Assembly: GCA_024426085.1 (NCBI GenBank)
Contig: CP087973.1
Coordinates: forward strand, 124,001 to 188,000
Source: Rhizobium sp. RCAM05350
Lineage (GTDB): Bacteria > Pseudomonadota > Alphaproteobacteria > Rhizobiales > Rhizobiaceae
DNA length: 64,000 nucleotides
Reading direction: 5' to 3'
Shown: positions 41,955 through 54,871 of the stretch, one piece after another
Position numbering within the stretch: position 1 is the first letter of the stretch
How the letters are laid out: every line of letters begins with the position of its first letter
The notes under the pieces: generated by a model
Databases searched by the model: none
What the model was told of the DNA's origin: nothing
What the model saw: only the letters and a program-made list of their open reading frames with translations
Translations under genes and position numbers: made by a program

Positions 41955-42804
41955 GTGGCCACCTCCAAAGAAATAGAACGGATAGCGCGAGGATCGAGAG
42001 GTAGGCTGTGGTCGGGTCGAACACTGCTGAAACGGCACTTTGGATTCCACCGATCATAGTCGCGCCACCGATCAATCCTACCACCGTTCCAAGACCCCCG
42101 ATGATAATCATGAAGAAGGCGTTGACGACGAGCGTGATGCCCATTTGTGGCTCTATGGGTACAAGCGGCGCAATGACCACCCCGGCAAAACCCGCAAGTA
42201 TCGTACCGGCCACGAAGGTATTGCGGGCCAATGCTACGGTAGATATTCCGACGGCCTCCGCGAGAGTGGGATTGCCCACCATGGCCCTGATGCGCGAGCC
42301 GGTGCGTGTCTTTCTGAACCAGATGACTAAAGAGACCAGCAAAGCGGCGGAAATGGCCATGATCATGATCCGGTACGTCGGGTATGAGTGGCCGGCGATT
42401 TGCAGTGATCCAGGCAGAGGCACCTGAACACTGCGAAAGGCCCGCCCGAAGAACATCTCCACGAATTTGCGAAGCAGCAGGCCTAGGCCCCATGTTGCAA
42501 GCAAGGTGTCGAATGGATCATAGCGCAGCGGGCGTATTAGTAGCCGCTCGACCACAAGCCCAAGCGCGCCGCAGACAAGAAAGACGGCCGGGACTGAAAG
42601 GATGTATGGCCAACCGGCAGCTTGCACTGCATAAGCCGTGAAAGCACCGATCATAATGAACTCGCCGTGCACAATGTTGAGAACGTTCAGCAAGCCCATG
42701 ACAATCGCAAGACCCATCATGACCAAAGCAAGTGCAAGTACCGTGTAGAGAATATTCATGCCTTGTATCAGGACGATCGCATCCAAAACTAATTCTCCAA
42801 TCAA
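41932..42804 (-). CDS. Liv-type ABC transporter permease (LivH)
   Basis: A 290-residue intact membrane protein with eight or so helices. Family features are MGLLNVLNIVHGEFIMIGAF, the EAA-like RAMVGNPTLAEAVGISTVAL, and FFMIIIGGLGTVVGLIGGAT. It lies 17 bases downstream of the binding-protein gene and overlaps the LivM-LivG gene. It transports a substrate delivered by that binding protein, likely an amide, urea derivative or amino acid. Confidence 0.92.
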   Translation of the reverse strand: MIGELVLDAIVLIQGMNILYTVLALALVMMGLAIVMGLLNVLNIVHGEFIMIGAFTAYAVQAAGWPYILSVPAVFLVCGALGLVVERLLIRPLRYDPFDTLLATWGLGLLLRKFVEMFFGRAFRSVQVPLPGSLQIAGHSYPTYRIMIMAISAALLVSLVIWFRKTRTGSRIRAMVGNPTLAEAVGISTVALARNTFVAGTILAGFAGVVIAPLVPIEPQMGITLVVNAFFMIIIGGLGTVVGLIGGATMIGGIQSAVSAVFDPTTAYLSILALSVLFLWRWPRGIFPRV

Positions 42805-42821
42805 ATTGCCGAAGATCTGCG

Positions 42822-44000
42822 TCAGCAGGTTTGACCTGGACTTACCGCCTTGAATGTGTCGATCACCTCAAAAGTGCCACCGTCACATTTGGCAAGGTAC
42901 ATATCTTTGATTGCATTGCGGTTTTTGATCTTTTGCGTACCGCTCGGGGTCTCGAACGATATTCCGTCTGCTGCGAGCCCAAAGACCGCTACATCAAGAG
43001 ATCCGGCCTTCTCCGCAACTGCTTTGGCGAAGACGAATGCATCGAACAGCCCCTTGGAAATTGTGCTCTGTTGCGGTGCTTCGTTGCCATAGCGCTTTTT
43101 GCCCGCGTCAAGAAATGCCTTGTTCGCCGGGCTATCGAGATTGGCAAAGTAAGCGAGGCAAGAATATAGATTCTTACTGGCGTCTGCGCCGATGCCGGCA
43201 AGGGTGTTTTCTTCCAGCAGGCAGGACAGGCGTGCGAAGCTGTCCGATAGTCCGAAGTCGGAAAAAGCCCTGTTAAACGAAACGTTGTCACCGCCAACCA
43301 GAGTTTGCAGCACAATCGCTGGCGCTGCACTCTTTATCTTTGCGATAGAGCTTTCAAAATTGTTTGCCGCGCCAAGCGGATAGTACTCTTCGGCGATAAC
43401 CTTACCGCCGATTTTTTCGATGTAGATTTTGGCTTGCCCATTGGTTGTCCGCGGCCAGACGTAGTCGTTCCCGATCAGGTAGAATGACTTGCCTCCTGCA
43501 ATCGCCGCTAGTTTTTCAATAGAGCGCTCCATCTGCTGCTGAGGTGTTTCGCCAAGAAAATAACTCCCATTGGCGCAATCGCTACCTTCATAGACGGGCG
43601 TGTAGACATACGGCACTTTCCCCTTGATGGCTCCTTCGATTGCCAGCCGCACGGCGCTGTCGTGCGACCCGAAAATCATATCAACTTTGTCGCTCAGCAT
43701 CAGCCGAACAGCAGTCTTTGCGCCTTCCGCCGGCGACGCACCGCCATCGACGAACGTGATTTCCACATTCCGCCCAAGGATACCGCCTGCCCCGTTGACT
43801 TGGTCTGCTCCGAGTTCCGCTGCGGCCCGCTGAGCTGGTCCGAAGAGCGATGCGGGTCCCGTGTCATTGACAAAAACGCCGATTTTGAGCGGGTTGGCTG
43901 CCCTGGAAACTCCTACAAACGATTGTATGCCAACTAATGCTGAACCTGCCGCAATGCTTTTCATAAGCGTTCTGCGGGTTGTTGTCCTTCTTAAGACCAT
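42822..44000 (-). CDS. Liv-type (family 4/6) periplasmic substrate-binding protein
   Basis: A 392-residue intact binding protein. The leader contains a twin-arginine segment TTRRTLMKSIAAGSALVGIQ with cleavage after SRA. The mature protein starts NPLKIGVFVNDTGPASLFGP, with GGILGRNVEITFVDGGASPA. Sequence features such as YFLGETPQQQMERSIEKLAA and KSFYLIGNDYVWPRT are reminiscent of amide/urea-binding members (FmdD/UrtA-like). The start at 44000 is chosen because the Tat-like leader begins there. Heads the Liv operon read towards the amidase. Confidence 0.88.
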   Translation of the reverse strand: MVLRRTTTRRTLMKSIAAGSALVGIQSFVGVSRAANPLKIGVFVNDTGPASLFGPAQRAAAELGADQVNGAGGILGRNVEITFVDGGASPAEGAKTAVRLMLSDKVDMIFGSHDSAVRLAIEGAIKGKVPYVYTPVYEGSDCANGSYFLGETPQQQMERSIEKLAAIAGGKSFYLIGNDYVWPRTTNGQAKIYIEKIGGKVIAEEYYPLGAANNFESSIAKIKSAAPAIVLQTLVGGDNVSFNRAFSDFGLSDSFARLSCLLEENTLAGIGADASKNLYSCLAYFANLDSPANKAFLDAGKKRYGNEAPQQSTISKGLFDAFVFAKAVAEKAGSLDVAVFGLAADGISFETPSGTQKIKNRNAIKDMYLAKCDGGTFEVIDTFKAVSPGQTC

Positions 44001-44377
44001 AGTCCATTCTCCCATGTCCAGTACCCTGTGACAGGGCCTGAGCGCGCCGCTGTGCGTGCACGTTTTGCGTGAATTCCCCACCGTCTCTGCGGCTCTTTCA
44101 CTACGCTAGGGCAAAAACTCGACTAGTAATATCAACATAAATGCGGACTCCGACGCCGCTTCACGCACGTCACATTGCCGTGGCGCGAGCACATGTTTGG
44201 CGATGCGAGTGATGATCTTTAGTCGATCAGGCGGGCGGAGAAGCCGGCAGCGTGGACGCCATCATCAGATGGAGAGCCAATCCTGAATGACAATGTACGC
44301 CGGGTGAATGTGATTTCGGGCCGATATGAAGTATTGAGACCCGTCGTCTTCTCCCTACGTTTCAGCGCGGCCGCAAC
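44001..44377. other. no recognisable gene; promoter region of Liv operon
   Basis: A 377-base spacer upstream of the binding-protein gene and downstream of the LysR gene. An AT-rich patch near 44120-44150 could hold the Liv promoter. Nothing else recognised. Confidence 0.35.
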
Positions 44378-45267
44378 CTAAAGGTCATTCAGACATGACC
44401 TCAGAAGCTCACGCAACCAAACCTGTGCCTCGATCTCGCTATCTGTCCCTCGCCAATGCAACCTGACTTCGAATTCAGGGATCGGAAGCGGAATTGGGTA
44501 ATATCTAACCATGCCGCCGCCTGCGAACATTTGGGCGGTGCGAGAAGGAAGTGTTGCGATCAATTCTGTCTTGGCGACGATGTCGTGAAGACCAATGAAA
44601 TGGGGCAACCGCAGGGAAACCTGCCGGGCCGCACCGATCGCCCGGATTTGATCCTCGACTTGACGATGCCCGGAGTGGGACGAAACGACGATATGTCCTT
44701 CGGATAAATATTGCTCAAGCGAGACATCATCGCGAATTCGCGGGTGTCAGGCGCTAACGAGGCAGACGTAGTGCTCTCGAAAGATGGGCTCTGAGCGTGA
44801 TTGAACATTTGCGCTTGTTGAATTGAAGATCGCCGCATCGATTTTGCCGGTTGCGAACCAGTCGTCCAATTTCTCGATCTCGAGTTCGACAACCTCGATG
44901 CCGACTTTCGGCGCCTCCTCGCTTAGGCGCGGCAAGATGTGCGGCAAAAATGTCATTTCGCCCAGGTCGGAAAATGCCAATCTGAAAACTTGATCGGAAG
45001 ATTTGGGATCGAAGCTTCGCCGTGTGGCTATCACAGTTTCAATCTCTGAGAGAGCAGATCTAAAAACGCTGTACATCTCTTTAGCTACAAAGGTCGGCTT
45101 CATGCCGTCGCGGGTGCGGGTGAATAGTGTATCTTCGAGCAGATCCTCAGGCGGTTCAAAGCGTGACTCACCGACGGTTGCGACAGGTTGAGTTTGGCAG
45201 CCGCGCGGCTGACGCTCTCCGTCTCGTAGATTGCGATGAACGCACGGATCAGATTCAGGTCAACCAT
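44378..45267 (-). CDS. LysR-family regulator of the mandelate cluster; several frameshifts
   Basis: About 296 residues in several frames. The helix-turn-helix at the N-terminus is MVDLNLIRAFIAIYETESVS, then RAAAKLNLSQPSVSHALNRL. The effector domain is readable as FRLAFSDLGEMTFLPHILPR, then SEGHIVVSSHSGHRQVEDQI, then LPHFIGLHDIVAKTELIATL, ending CLNDL. Frame changes lie near 45143, 44748 and 44610. The start at 45267 has AAGGAG seven bases upstream. It diverges from mdlC across a 35-base palindrome and is the natural candidate activator of the mdl genes, with mandelate or benzoylformate as likely inducer. Confidence 0.8.
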
Positions 45268-45285
45268 TGCCGCTCCTTACTCTCC

Positions 45286-48124
<2,839 letters not shown>

Positions 48125-48128
<4 letters not shown>

Positions 48129-49201
48129 TGAAGACCACCGCTATTAGATCGCGTCCGGTGCTAGTCCCTCTCGAGTTTCCGATCAGAACAGCGTCCGGTA
48201 CAGTTACGGCTTCTCCGTTGGTGCTGATCGACCTGTTGACGGACACCGGCATTACAGGACATGCCTACATCTTCGGCTATACGCCGTTGACCTTACAGCC
48301 TTTAGTCGCCCTGTTGGACAACCTTGCGAGCATGGTCATCGGCCAACCAGTGGCGCCCCAAGCCCTTGAGGAACGTCTTCGGAAAAGCTTTCGCCTGCTC
48401 GGGTACACTGGTCTGTTGCGTATGGCTTTGGCGGGCATTGAGATGGCCGCCTGGGACGCATTTGCGAAACAACAACAAATGCCTCTCGTTCGGTTGATCG
48501 GAGGGGAGCCCCGACCAATCCAGGCTTACGATAGCCACAGCATGGACGGGGAGTCATTGGCAGTCGAGCGGGCCGTGCGCTCCGCCAAGGCGGGCTTTCG
48601 CGGCGTCAAGACGAAGATCGGCTATGCTTCCTTCGCGGAGGAACTCGCCGTCGTTCGAGCGATCCGGTGTGCGGTCGGTCCCCAGTTCGAAATCATGGTG
48701 GATTACAACCAAGCCCTCTCCGTGCCCGAGGCCAAAGCCCGAGGGCGAGCCCTCAGTGAGGAAGGTATCACTTGGATTGAAGAGCCGACTCTGCAACACG
48801 ATTATGATGGACACGCGGAAATCACCCGAGCACTGACCACGCCGGTGCAAATGGGCGAAAACTGGTTTGGCCCCGAAGAGATGATGCTTTCCGTAAAGGC
48901 CGGTGCGAGCGATCTCGCCATGGTGGACGTCATGAAGATCGGTGGCGTATGCGGATGGATGAAGGCCAGCGCGGTTGCCGAGCAACACGGGCTGCCGCTC
49001 TCGAGCCATCTATTCCAGGAAATCAGTGCGCATCTTTTGGCCGCTTCGCCGACTGCGCACCGGTTAGAGCATATGGATATTGCCGGCTCTGTTCTTTTGC
49101 GCGGGGTGACGATCAAGGACGGCTTTGCCGTGGCCTCGGAGGAACCAGGAACAGGCATCGCCTGGCGGGAAGATGCAGTAGAACAATTCTTGGTTGCATA
49201 A
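48125..49201 (+). CDS. mdlA: mandelate racemase
   Basis: A 358-residue intact enolase-superfamily enzyme interconverting (R)- and (S)-mandelate. All catalytic positions of the Pseudomonas putida enzyme are present with a constant offset of two: Lys162 and Lys164 (VKTKIGY), metal ligands Asp193 (VDYNQ), Glu219 ([11 protein letters not shown]) and Glu245 ([10 protein letters not shown]), Asp268 and His295 ([15 protein letters not shown]), and Glu315. This makes the specific name unusually secure for a superfamily member. It is translationally coupled to mdlB by ATGA. Confidence 0.95.
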
Positions 49202-49354
49202 ACAAGGCCTAACTCCGCAGATCAATGAGTATGCCCAAAAAGTATAGAACAATACCTGACACGGCGTTGACCCCTGGCTCGTTCCGCACGAAGTCTATGA
49301 GTTCGTCGGCAACTGCGCGACACCCTTCTATGGGTTCCTTTGGGAGGAGGAGCG

Positions 49355-50340
49355 ATGACCAATGCAACGGAGAAACTCATCGAATATCGCATGGTACGCC
49401 ATAGTGCCGCCAGTGAGGCGTCAAGCTATCTGACGAACCATACTGCGGAAGTGGGACTTTGTTTTCCCAATCCAATTGTCTGCCAGATGATGCGCGGTCG
49501 CAAGATCATGCGGGTCAACGGCTCCAAGCCGTTCGATTTTCTTCCTGGCGAAGCCATGCTCGTTGCTCCCGACATGCCTTTGGAGATCCTATTTCCCGAA
49601 GCCTCACCCGAAGATCCAACGGAATGCATCTGCATAGAAATAGATCGCAGCCAGGTGGACGGAATTATTGGGCGCGTTAACGAGAGCCAGAAACGGCTCG
49701 GCCTCGGTGGTCCATTCTCGCTGGACTGGACTCGTTATGCGGTTTTCCGGGAGGATTTAACGATCCGCGGACAGATGAACAAATTGATGGCTCTTTATCG
49801 GGACGAGAAGAGTCCTTTCCGGGACGTGCTTGTTGATCTCGGACATGAGGAACTTGTCTTGCGTATCCTGCAGGCACAATCGCGCGAGCTTCTCGTGGAA
49901 CGGCGGACGTCTACGCCTACGACGGGCATCGACGCGGCCGCTGAAACCCTCCAGCGATAATCCGGGGAAACGATATGCGATTGAGGAATTGGCCCAAATG
50001 GCCTGTATGAGCGAGGCTACTTTCTTCAGGCGTTTCAAGGCGCGTTTTGGCGTCACCCCGGCCAAATTTGCCAATGACTGTCGCATCCATCGGGCGCGCT
50101 TTGCTCGCCACCGCGCCGGTTACCGAAGTCGCATTTGATCTCGGCTTTGCGAGCGTAGAGCATTTCTCCCGACTGTTTCGGCAGGTGACAGGTGAAAGCC
50201 CCGGCCACATTCTGCAAACGCCTCCGCCCAGAAGTACCGGCATACATTCAGTAATGCTCAGCGGGGCAGAGGAACGGGTCGGGCAAATTCGGCCCGATCA
50301 TCTCATCCGAGGAGGATATCGGCCATTCGTTCGCCGATGA
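49355..50340 (+). CDS. AraC-family regulator; two frameshifts
   Basis: About 300 or more residues. The N-terminal AraC_N-type cupin domain includes PIVCQMMRGRKIMRVNGSKP and DFLPGEAMLVAPDMPLEILF. The C-terminal double helix-turn-helix follows after frame changes near 49960 and 50095: IEELAQMACMSEATFFRRFK and VTEVAFDLGFASVEHFSRLF. The start at 49355 has GGGAGGAGGAG upstream. The 3' end overlaps the convergent GMC gene by about 38 bases; the true stop may be slightly earlier. It lies directly after mdlA and is a candidate regulator of the GMC/aldehyde dehydrogenase operon. Confidence 0.82.
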
Positions 50341-52032
50341 TGACCGTAGAGGCCATTGTATTGCCAGTCGATACACGGGGCATGACCGAAGCATCTGCGA
50401 TCGACAGTCCTTCTACGCCGCGAACACTTAATCGACCGTCGACAACGGACATCTCATCAAGGCCCATCTTGCAGGTGCAACTCTCGTGAAAGTAGGTGCC
50501 CGCGGCATTCTTGGCGAAGTTGATCATTGCGATGTCATCGAGTGCACCGGGCATGATTTCACGCTTGACGAAGGGCTTCATCGCCTCTGAGTTTCCAATT
50601 TCGCGGCAAAGTTCGATCCCGCGCAGGACTGCCTTGAGATCCGCCGGATCGGACATGAACCGTGCATCGACGCAGGCCATCGCCTTCGGATCGGAGGACG
50701 AGAGATAGACACGGCCGCGGCTCTTGGGTCGCACCAGCCCGGGCGCGATCGACCAAGCTCCCGCCGGCGGATTGTACTGTGGCCCGGTGACTTCCGAGGC
50801 GAAAGGCACTTCGATCTGGAAGGGCTGCAAATCCGAGTGTCCAGGGAGCTGTCGCTCTTCCAGAAGAATGTTGCTTCGGCGACGTTGTTGGCCGGCGGCA
50901 GCGGTTCCCTGTACTCCCACAAGCAACCCGCCACGAGAACGTGATCCTGGAAGTTCTGACCCACGCCCGGCAGCTTCACGGCGGTCTCGACACCATGCTT
51001 CGACAGCTCTGCATCGTCGCCAATCCCGGAAAGCATCAGGATTTTAGGCGTGTTGATGGCGCCGGCCGACAGCACGACTCTGGTCTTGCTCTCTACCGAA
51101 TGAACCTGACTATCCTTGCTAAAGGTCAGCCCCGTCACCCGGGAGCCGACTACCGTCAGGGAAAGGACTTCCGCCCCGGTTAGCAGCGTCAGGTTTGGAC
51201 GCTTCAAGGCCGAATAGAGATAGTCGTGAGCGAGATTGACGCGGCGACCGTCGTGGATGCGAAGGTTGGCGATCGCAGCGCCACCAGGGCCTTCCATCAT
51301 CTCACCATTCATGTCTTCAAAGGCGGGAATGCCTACACTTGCAGCTGCACCAAGAAGCGCTGGAGCGATGGGATTGGGGTCTCGCGCAGGTTCGATCCAC
51401 AGGCGGCCGCCTTCGCCACGACGCTCTTTGTCCGGTTTGCCTTGCCAGTTCTCGATCCGCTTGTAGATATCAAGCACCGAAGCATAGGACCAGCCGTCGT
51501 CTCCCGTTTCCGACGCCCAGAAGTCGAAATCGTTCTTGTGGCCGCGCGCCCAGACCGTTGCATTCACGGACGAGCCGCCGCCGACAACCTTGCCCATCGG
51601 CAGGATCAGGGCGCGTCCATTGACGCTATCCGCTGGATCCATGGTGTAGCCCCAATCTCGCTCGGAACGAATATTGGTCGGCCAAAGGCCGGGGTTCAAG
51701 ATCGCGTCGAGTTGATCGGTGCCTCCTGCTTCAAGCAGCAGAACCTCGGCATCTGTTTCAGCCGCGAGGCGCCCGGCCACGACAGCACCACCACTGCCGC
51801 TTCCCACGACAATGTAATCGTAGGCTTTCTTGAGGTTCCTGGCATTGTAAAGCTGCGTGATGGCGGCATCGCCACCATCTTGTGCCATGACGCGGGCCGC
51901 CATGAAAGAAGCGCCGGCGGCCATGGCCAGTTGCATGAATTGCCTGCGACCCACTTTGCCGTGGTACAGCGCAGATTCAAGGGTATTCAAGCGGTCGCCT
52001 TGGGCGAGCCGCGAAAAGACGGGAAGTTTCAT
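50303..52032 (-). CDS. Tat-exported GMC-family alcohol oxidoreductase; one frameshift
   Basis: About 575 residues of the glucose-methanol-choline oxidoreductase family, FAD-dependent. A Tat leader is visible: VGRRQFMQLAMAAGASFMAA. The FAD motif is VVGSGSGGAVVAGRLA, the GMC signature region GKVVGGGSSVNATVWARGHK, and the active-site His lies in YFHESCTCKMG, followed by SVMPRVSTGNTMAST. The frame changes near 50850. It is probably periplasmic. It lies 54 bases downstream of the aldehyde dehydrogenase on the same strand; oxidation of benzyl alcohol or a related aryl alcohol to the aldehyde would fit the mandelate context, but this is inference. Confidence 0.87.
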
Positions 52033-52086
52033 CTGTTCAATCCTGAATGCCGGATATTTGGGATAGCAAAGCCCGAGCAGCAGCGC

Positions 52087-53605
52087 TCAAAAGGGGAAGG
52101 CGCGCGGTACCGTCTGTACCGATATCCACTTCTGCTCGGTGAAGGCTTCGATCGCGCCCGATGCGCCCCATTTGCCAACCCAGCCGGATGCCTTCATGCC
52201 ACCAAAGGGGCAGTGAGGTTCGTCATGAACACAAGTGTCATTCACGTGAACCATTCCAGCCTCAACCTGCGTCGCAAGTGCCTGACCCCGAGCTGCATCG
52301 CCCGTGATGATCGAAGACGAAAGGCCGTAAACCGTATCATTCATGAGAGCAATTGCTTCCTCTTCGCTGTCGGCAGGCATGACGAAGGCCACCGGGCCGA
52401 AGATTTCTTCATGATAGATATCCATATCCTTGGTAACGCCGGTCAGCACTGTCGGGCGATAGAACGGTCCGAACTTCTCGCCACCGAGATGGATGGTGGC
52501 GCCGGCGTCACGCGCGGATTTAACGAGCCTGTCGATGCGGTCGAGTTGCCGGTCGTTGATGATCGGAGCTACAACCGCCATTGGGTTTGATGGCTCGAGC
52601 GGCTCGAACATTGAAACCTTGGCGATGAGCTTTTCGACAAAACTTTCGTAGAGATCGCGCGGACAATGATCTTGTCTGCCGACATACAGATCTGCCCCTG
52701 ATGCAGGAACGCCGAGAAGAAAGCCACGTTCACAGCATAATCCACATCGGCATCGTCGAGAACGACGACCGGGTTCTTCCCACCAAGTTCAAGAACGACG
52801 CGCTTGAATTGCGTCGCCGACGCCAGGGCCACTTCCCGGCCAACAGCCGTGGAGCCTGTAAAGCTGATCCGGGCAACTCGCGGATCGTTGATCATTGCCG
52901 CAGCCACCGCTTTCACCTTGTCACGGCCACAGGTCACGACGTTGAATACTCCGGCAGGCAGGCCAGCGGCCTCGAACAGCTCTGCCAACATCGTGCCTCC
53001 TGAAATGGGTGAATCTTCTGATGGCTTGAGGACGGCGGTATTGCCAAGCGCCAACGCATAGACAAAGCCACGAAGCGAAAGATACAGGGGAAAATTCCAT
53101 GGCGAAATCACACCGACAACACCCGCGGCGGTCCGCCTGATCGTGTTAATCTTGCCCGGTACATTGGACGGCATGATTTCCCCGTGGGGCGCGTGGTAAG
53201 GGCAGCGGCCTCGCGCAATGCAAGCGGAATGAGCGAGCATTCGAACATCGCCTTACCGAGGCCAGACCCTGTCTCTTCCACCAGAACGTTCACGAATTTT
53301 TCCTGATTGGCCTGGAAGATTTCAGCAGCCCTGTAGAAAAACTCGGAGCGAGCGGCCGGCGGCAGCGCCTCCCACGCCGGCTGGGCAGCCTTGGCCGCGG
53401 TGATGGCCGAAGCCATGTCGCCCACGTCGCCGTCCGCCACAGTTGCATATGGCTGCCGCGTCGTCGGGTTAATGTCGGCAAAAGTATGCGTGGATGCCGC
53501 CGCCCGCCAGGCACCATCGATGAAGAGACGCGTCGATGCACCCGAATGTGCTCCAGCTTGCAGAGCTGCGGACTGAGAGTTTTCGCTTGGTCTAAGCATG
53601 TTCAT
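52087..53605 (-). CDS. aldehyde dehydrogenase, probable benzaldehyde dehydrogenase (MdlD-like); two frameshifts
   Basis: About 505 residues of NAD(P)-dependent aldehyde dehydrogenase. Motifs in order are ISPWNFPLYLSLRG, SFTGSTAVGREVA, catalytic Glu in LELGGKNPVVVLDD, catalytic Cys in HQGQICMSADKIIV, and the C-terminal HEEIFGPVAFVMPA and DEPHCPFGGMKASGWVGKWG. Frame changes occur near 53195 and 52640. The start at MNMLRPSENS (53605) is preferred, with GGAGG upstream. Following mdlC in the pathway, it would oxidise benzaldehyde to benzoate. One copy of a 46-base repeat lies just upstream and may control it. Confidence 0.86.
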
Positions 53606-53637
53606 TTTGACAGGGCCTCCTCTCCCTATAATGAAGA

Positions 53638-54027
53638 TCAGCTTAGCGTCATCAAACAGGAAGGCTGGTCTGGTGCTCTCAGATTCCTGATCGTTACTCT
53701 CAAAATGGGCTTGTCGCAAACGCTTCTATGCGTCTCGAAAGTCTCGTCGTTCTGGTTGTCGGGGGCGGAACCGTCCACCTGATCAAGCCCGATGTAGAGT
53801 TGAATCCGATCCTTGCGGAAATCTTCCGCGAGGATCGGAATGTGGCCTTCGAGCGCGCAAAAGAAATCGATCGCCCGGTCGCCGCGCTCAAAGACCAGCG
53901 TTTCGTTCTCGAAAATTTCTTCATGGCCGTAGGTGCGAATGCTGTCGATCATCTCCCCGGAAAGGTGCGGGAAGGTCTGGGCTTCCCGCCGCCACAGATC
54001 TGTCGTGTCCCCGATAGAGATATCCAT
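53638..54027 (-). pseudogene. truncated cyclic-nucleotide-domain FAD oxidoreductase (thioredoxin-reductase-like), N-terminus only
   Basis: A 129-codon frame starting MDISIGDTTDLWRREAQTFP. It contains ENETLVFERGDRAIDFFCAL and EGHIPILAEDF, the N-terminal cNMP-binding-like part of the roughly 550-residue FAD/thioredoxin-reductase-fold oxidoreductases often found beside dps in rhizobia. After about residue 72 the sequence loses this resemblance, and the whole flavin domain is missing. It then runs through the 46-base repeat (53657-53702) upstream of the aldehyde dehydrogenase. This looks like a rearrangement breakpoint that brought the mandelate genes next to the dps operon. Confidence 0.65.
53657..53702 (-). 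repeat. 46-base direct repeat, copy 1 (upstream of aldehyde dehydrogenase)
   Basis: 41 of 46 bases match copy 2 at 55060-55105, in the same orientation. On the minus strand each copy has two half-sites, TGAGAGTAAC and TGAGAGCACC here (TGAGAGTACC in copy 2), whose starts are 21 bases apart. That spacing is typical of AraC/XylS operators. It lies 52 bases before the aldehyde dehydrogenase start. Confidence 0.75.
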
Positions 54028-54079
54028 GTCAAATTCCTTGACAGCTGGGAGAGGACCACCTGTTCGGCTCGACGAGCCC

Positions 54080-54598
54080 TCAGGCGTTCGTGTTGCGCAG
54101 CGTCTCGAACAGGAACCAGACGCGCTGTTCGCCTTCGTCGATCCAGTTTTCAAGGAGGCTCGCGGTCGCAACGTCGCCATGCTCGTCACAAAGGTCGTGA
54201 ACAGCCCGCATGCTGGCGACCAGCGTGCCGTTATCCTCCCGCAATTCGGCAAGCATTTCGTGCGGATGGACGAAATCGGCATCGTTGTCGGAGAGCCGCT
54301 GCTTGCGGGCGATGTCGCCGATCGACCTGATGGTGCTGCCGCCAAGCTTGCGCACGCGCTCGGCGAGCGGATCGGTCATCGCCATGAGCTGGTCGGCATG
54401 ATCATCGAGCAACAAGTGATAGTCGTGGAAATTGGCGCCCGACATGTGCCAGTGGAAATTCTTGGTCTTCAGGAAAAGCGCGAAAACGTCCGCGAGCAGC
54501 ATGGTGGCCGCCGCCGAAATCTCACTGGAAGCCTCCGTGCCCAGGCCTGTCGGCGTCTTCAATGCTGCAGTACGGCGCGATTTTGTGGTGGTATCCAT
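54080..54598 (-). CDS. Dps-family ferritin-like DNA-protection protein
   Basis: A 172-residue Dps/miniferritin. The ferroxidase-site region LKTKNFHWHMSGANFHDYHL then LLDDHADQLMAMTDPLAERV shows the expected His and Asp/Glu ligands between neighbouring subunits. The basic N-terminus MDTTTKSRRTAALK may aid DNA binding. The start at 54598 is chosen at the family N-terminus with AAAGAG upstream; the upstream small gene reads into it in the same frame without a stop. It stores iron and protects DNA against peroxide. Followed by the truncated oxidoreductase. Confidence 0.88.
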   Translation of the reverse strand: MDTTTKSRRTAALKTPTGLGTEASSEISAAATMLLADVFALFLKTKNFHWHMSGANFHDYHLLLDDHADQLMAMTDPLAERVRKLGGSTIRSIGDIARKQRLSDNDADFVHPHEMLAELREDNGTLVASMRAVHDLCDEHGDVATASLLENWIDEGEQRVWFLFETLRNTNA

Positions 54599-54871
54599 GA
54601 CTTTACTCTTTGTTGTCCGTGGCGGCGAATGCCTGAAAACGGCTCGGTTGTCGAAATTTATTCGAAGCGTCCCGAGGCCAGCGGGGCGCTGGCGGGGAAG
54701 GTTTCCGCGCAGGCCCTCATCGAGAATGATATCCTGTTCTATTCTGTGGGCCTGCTGCGGCGTCACGGGCTCGTAATTCATGTCGATCGGCTCGGCGAGC
54801 GTTTCGATGCCGTCTCTCAAGGTCTCGTCCGAAAGGCCACCTTTAGTGGCGCCAGACTCTGCATTTGCCAT
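54599..54871 (-). CDS. small hypothetical protein upstream of dps, reading through in frame
   Basis: About 90 codons starting MANAESGATKGGLSDETLRD, then GIETLAEPIDMNYEPVTPQQ and AHRIEQDIILDEGLRGNLP. It is acidic, has no membrane segment and no family I can name. There is no stop before the dps ATG, so as read it would fuse to Dps. Most likely a stop has been lost through a frame change near 54650, since similar proteins of this type are usually short. An ATG at 54877 is an alternative start. Confidence 0.5.
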
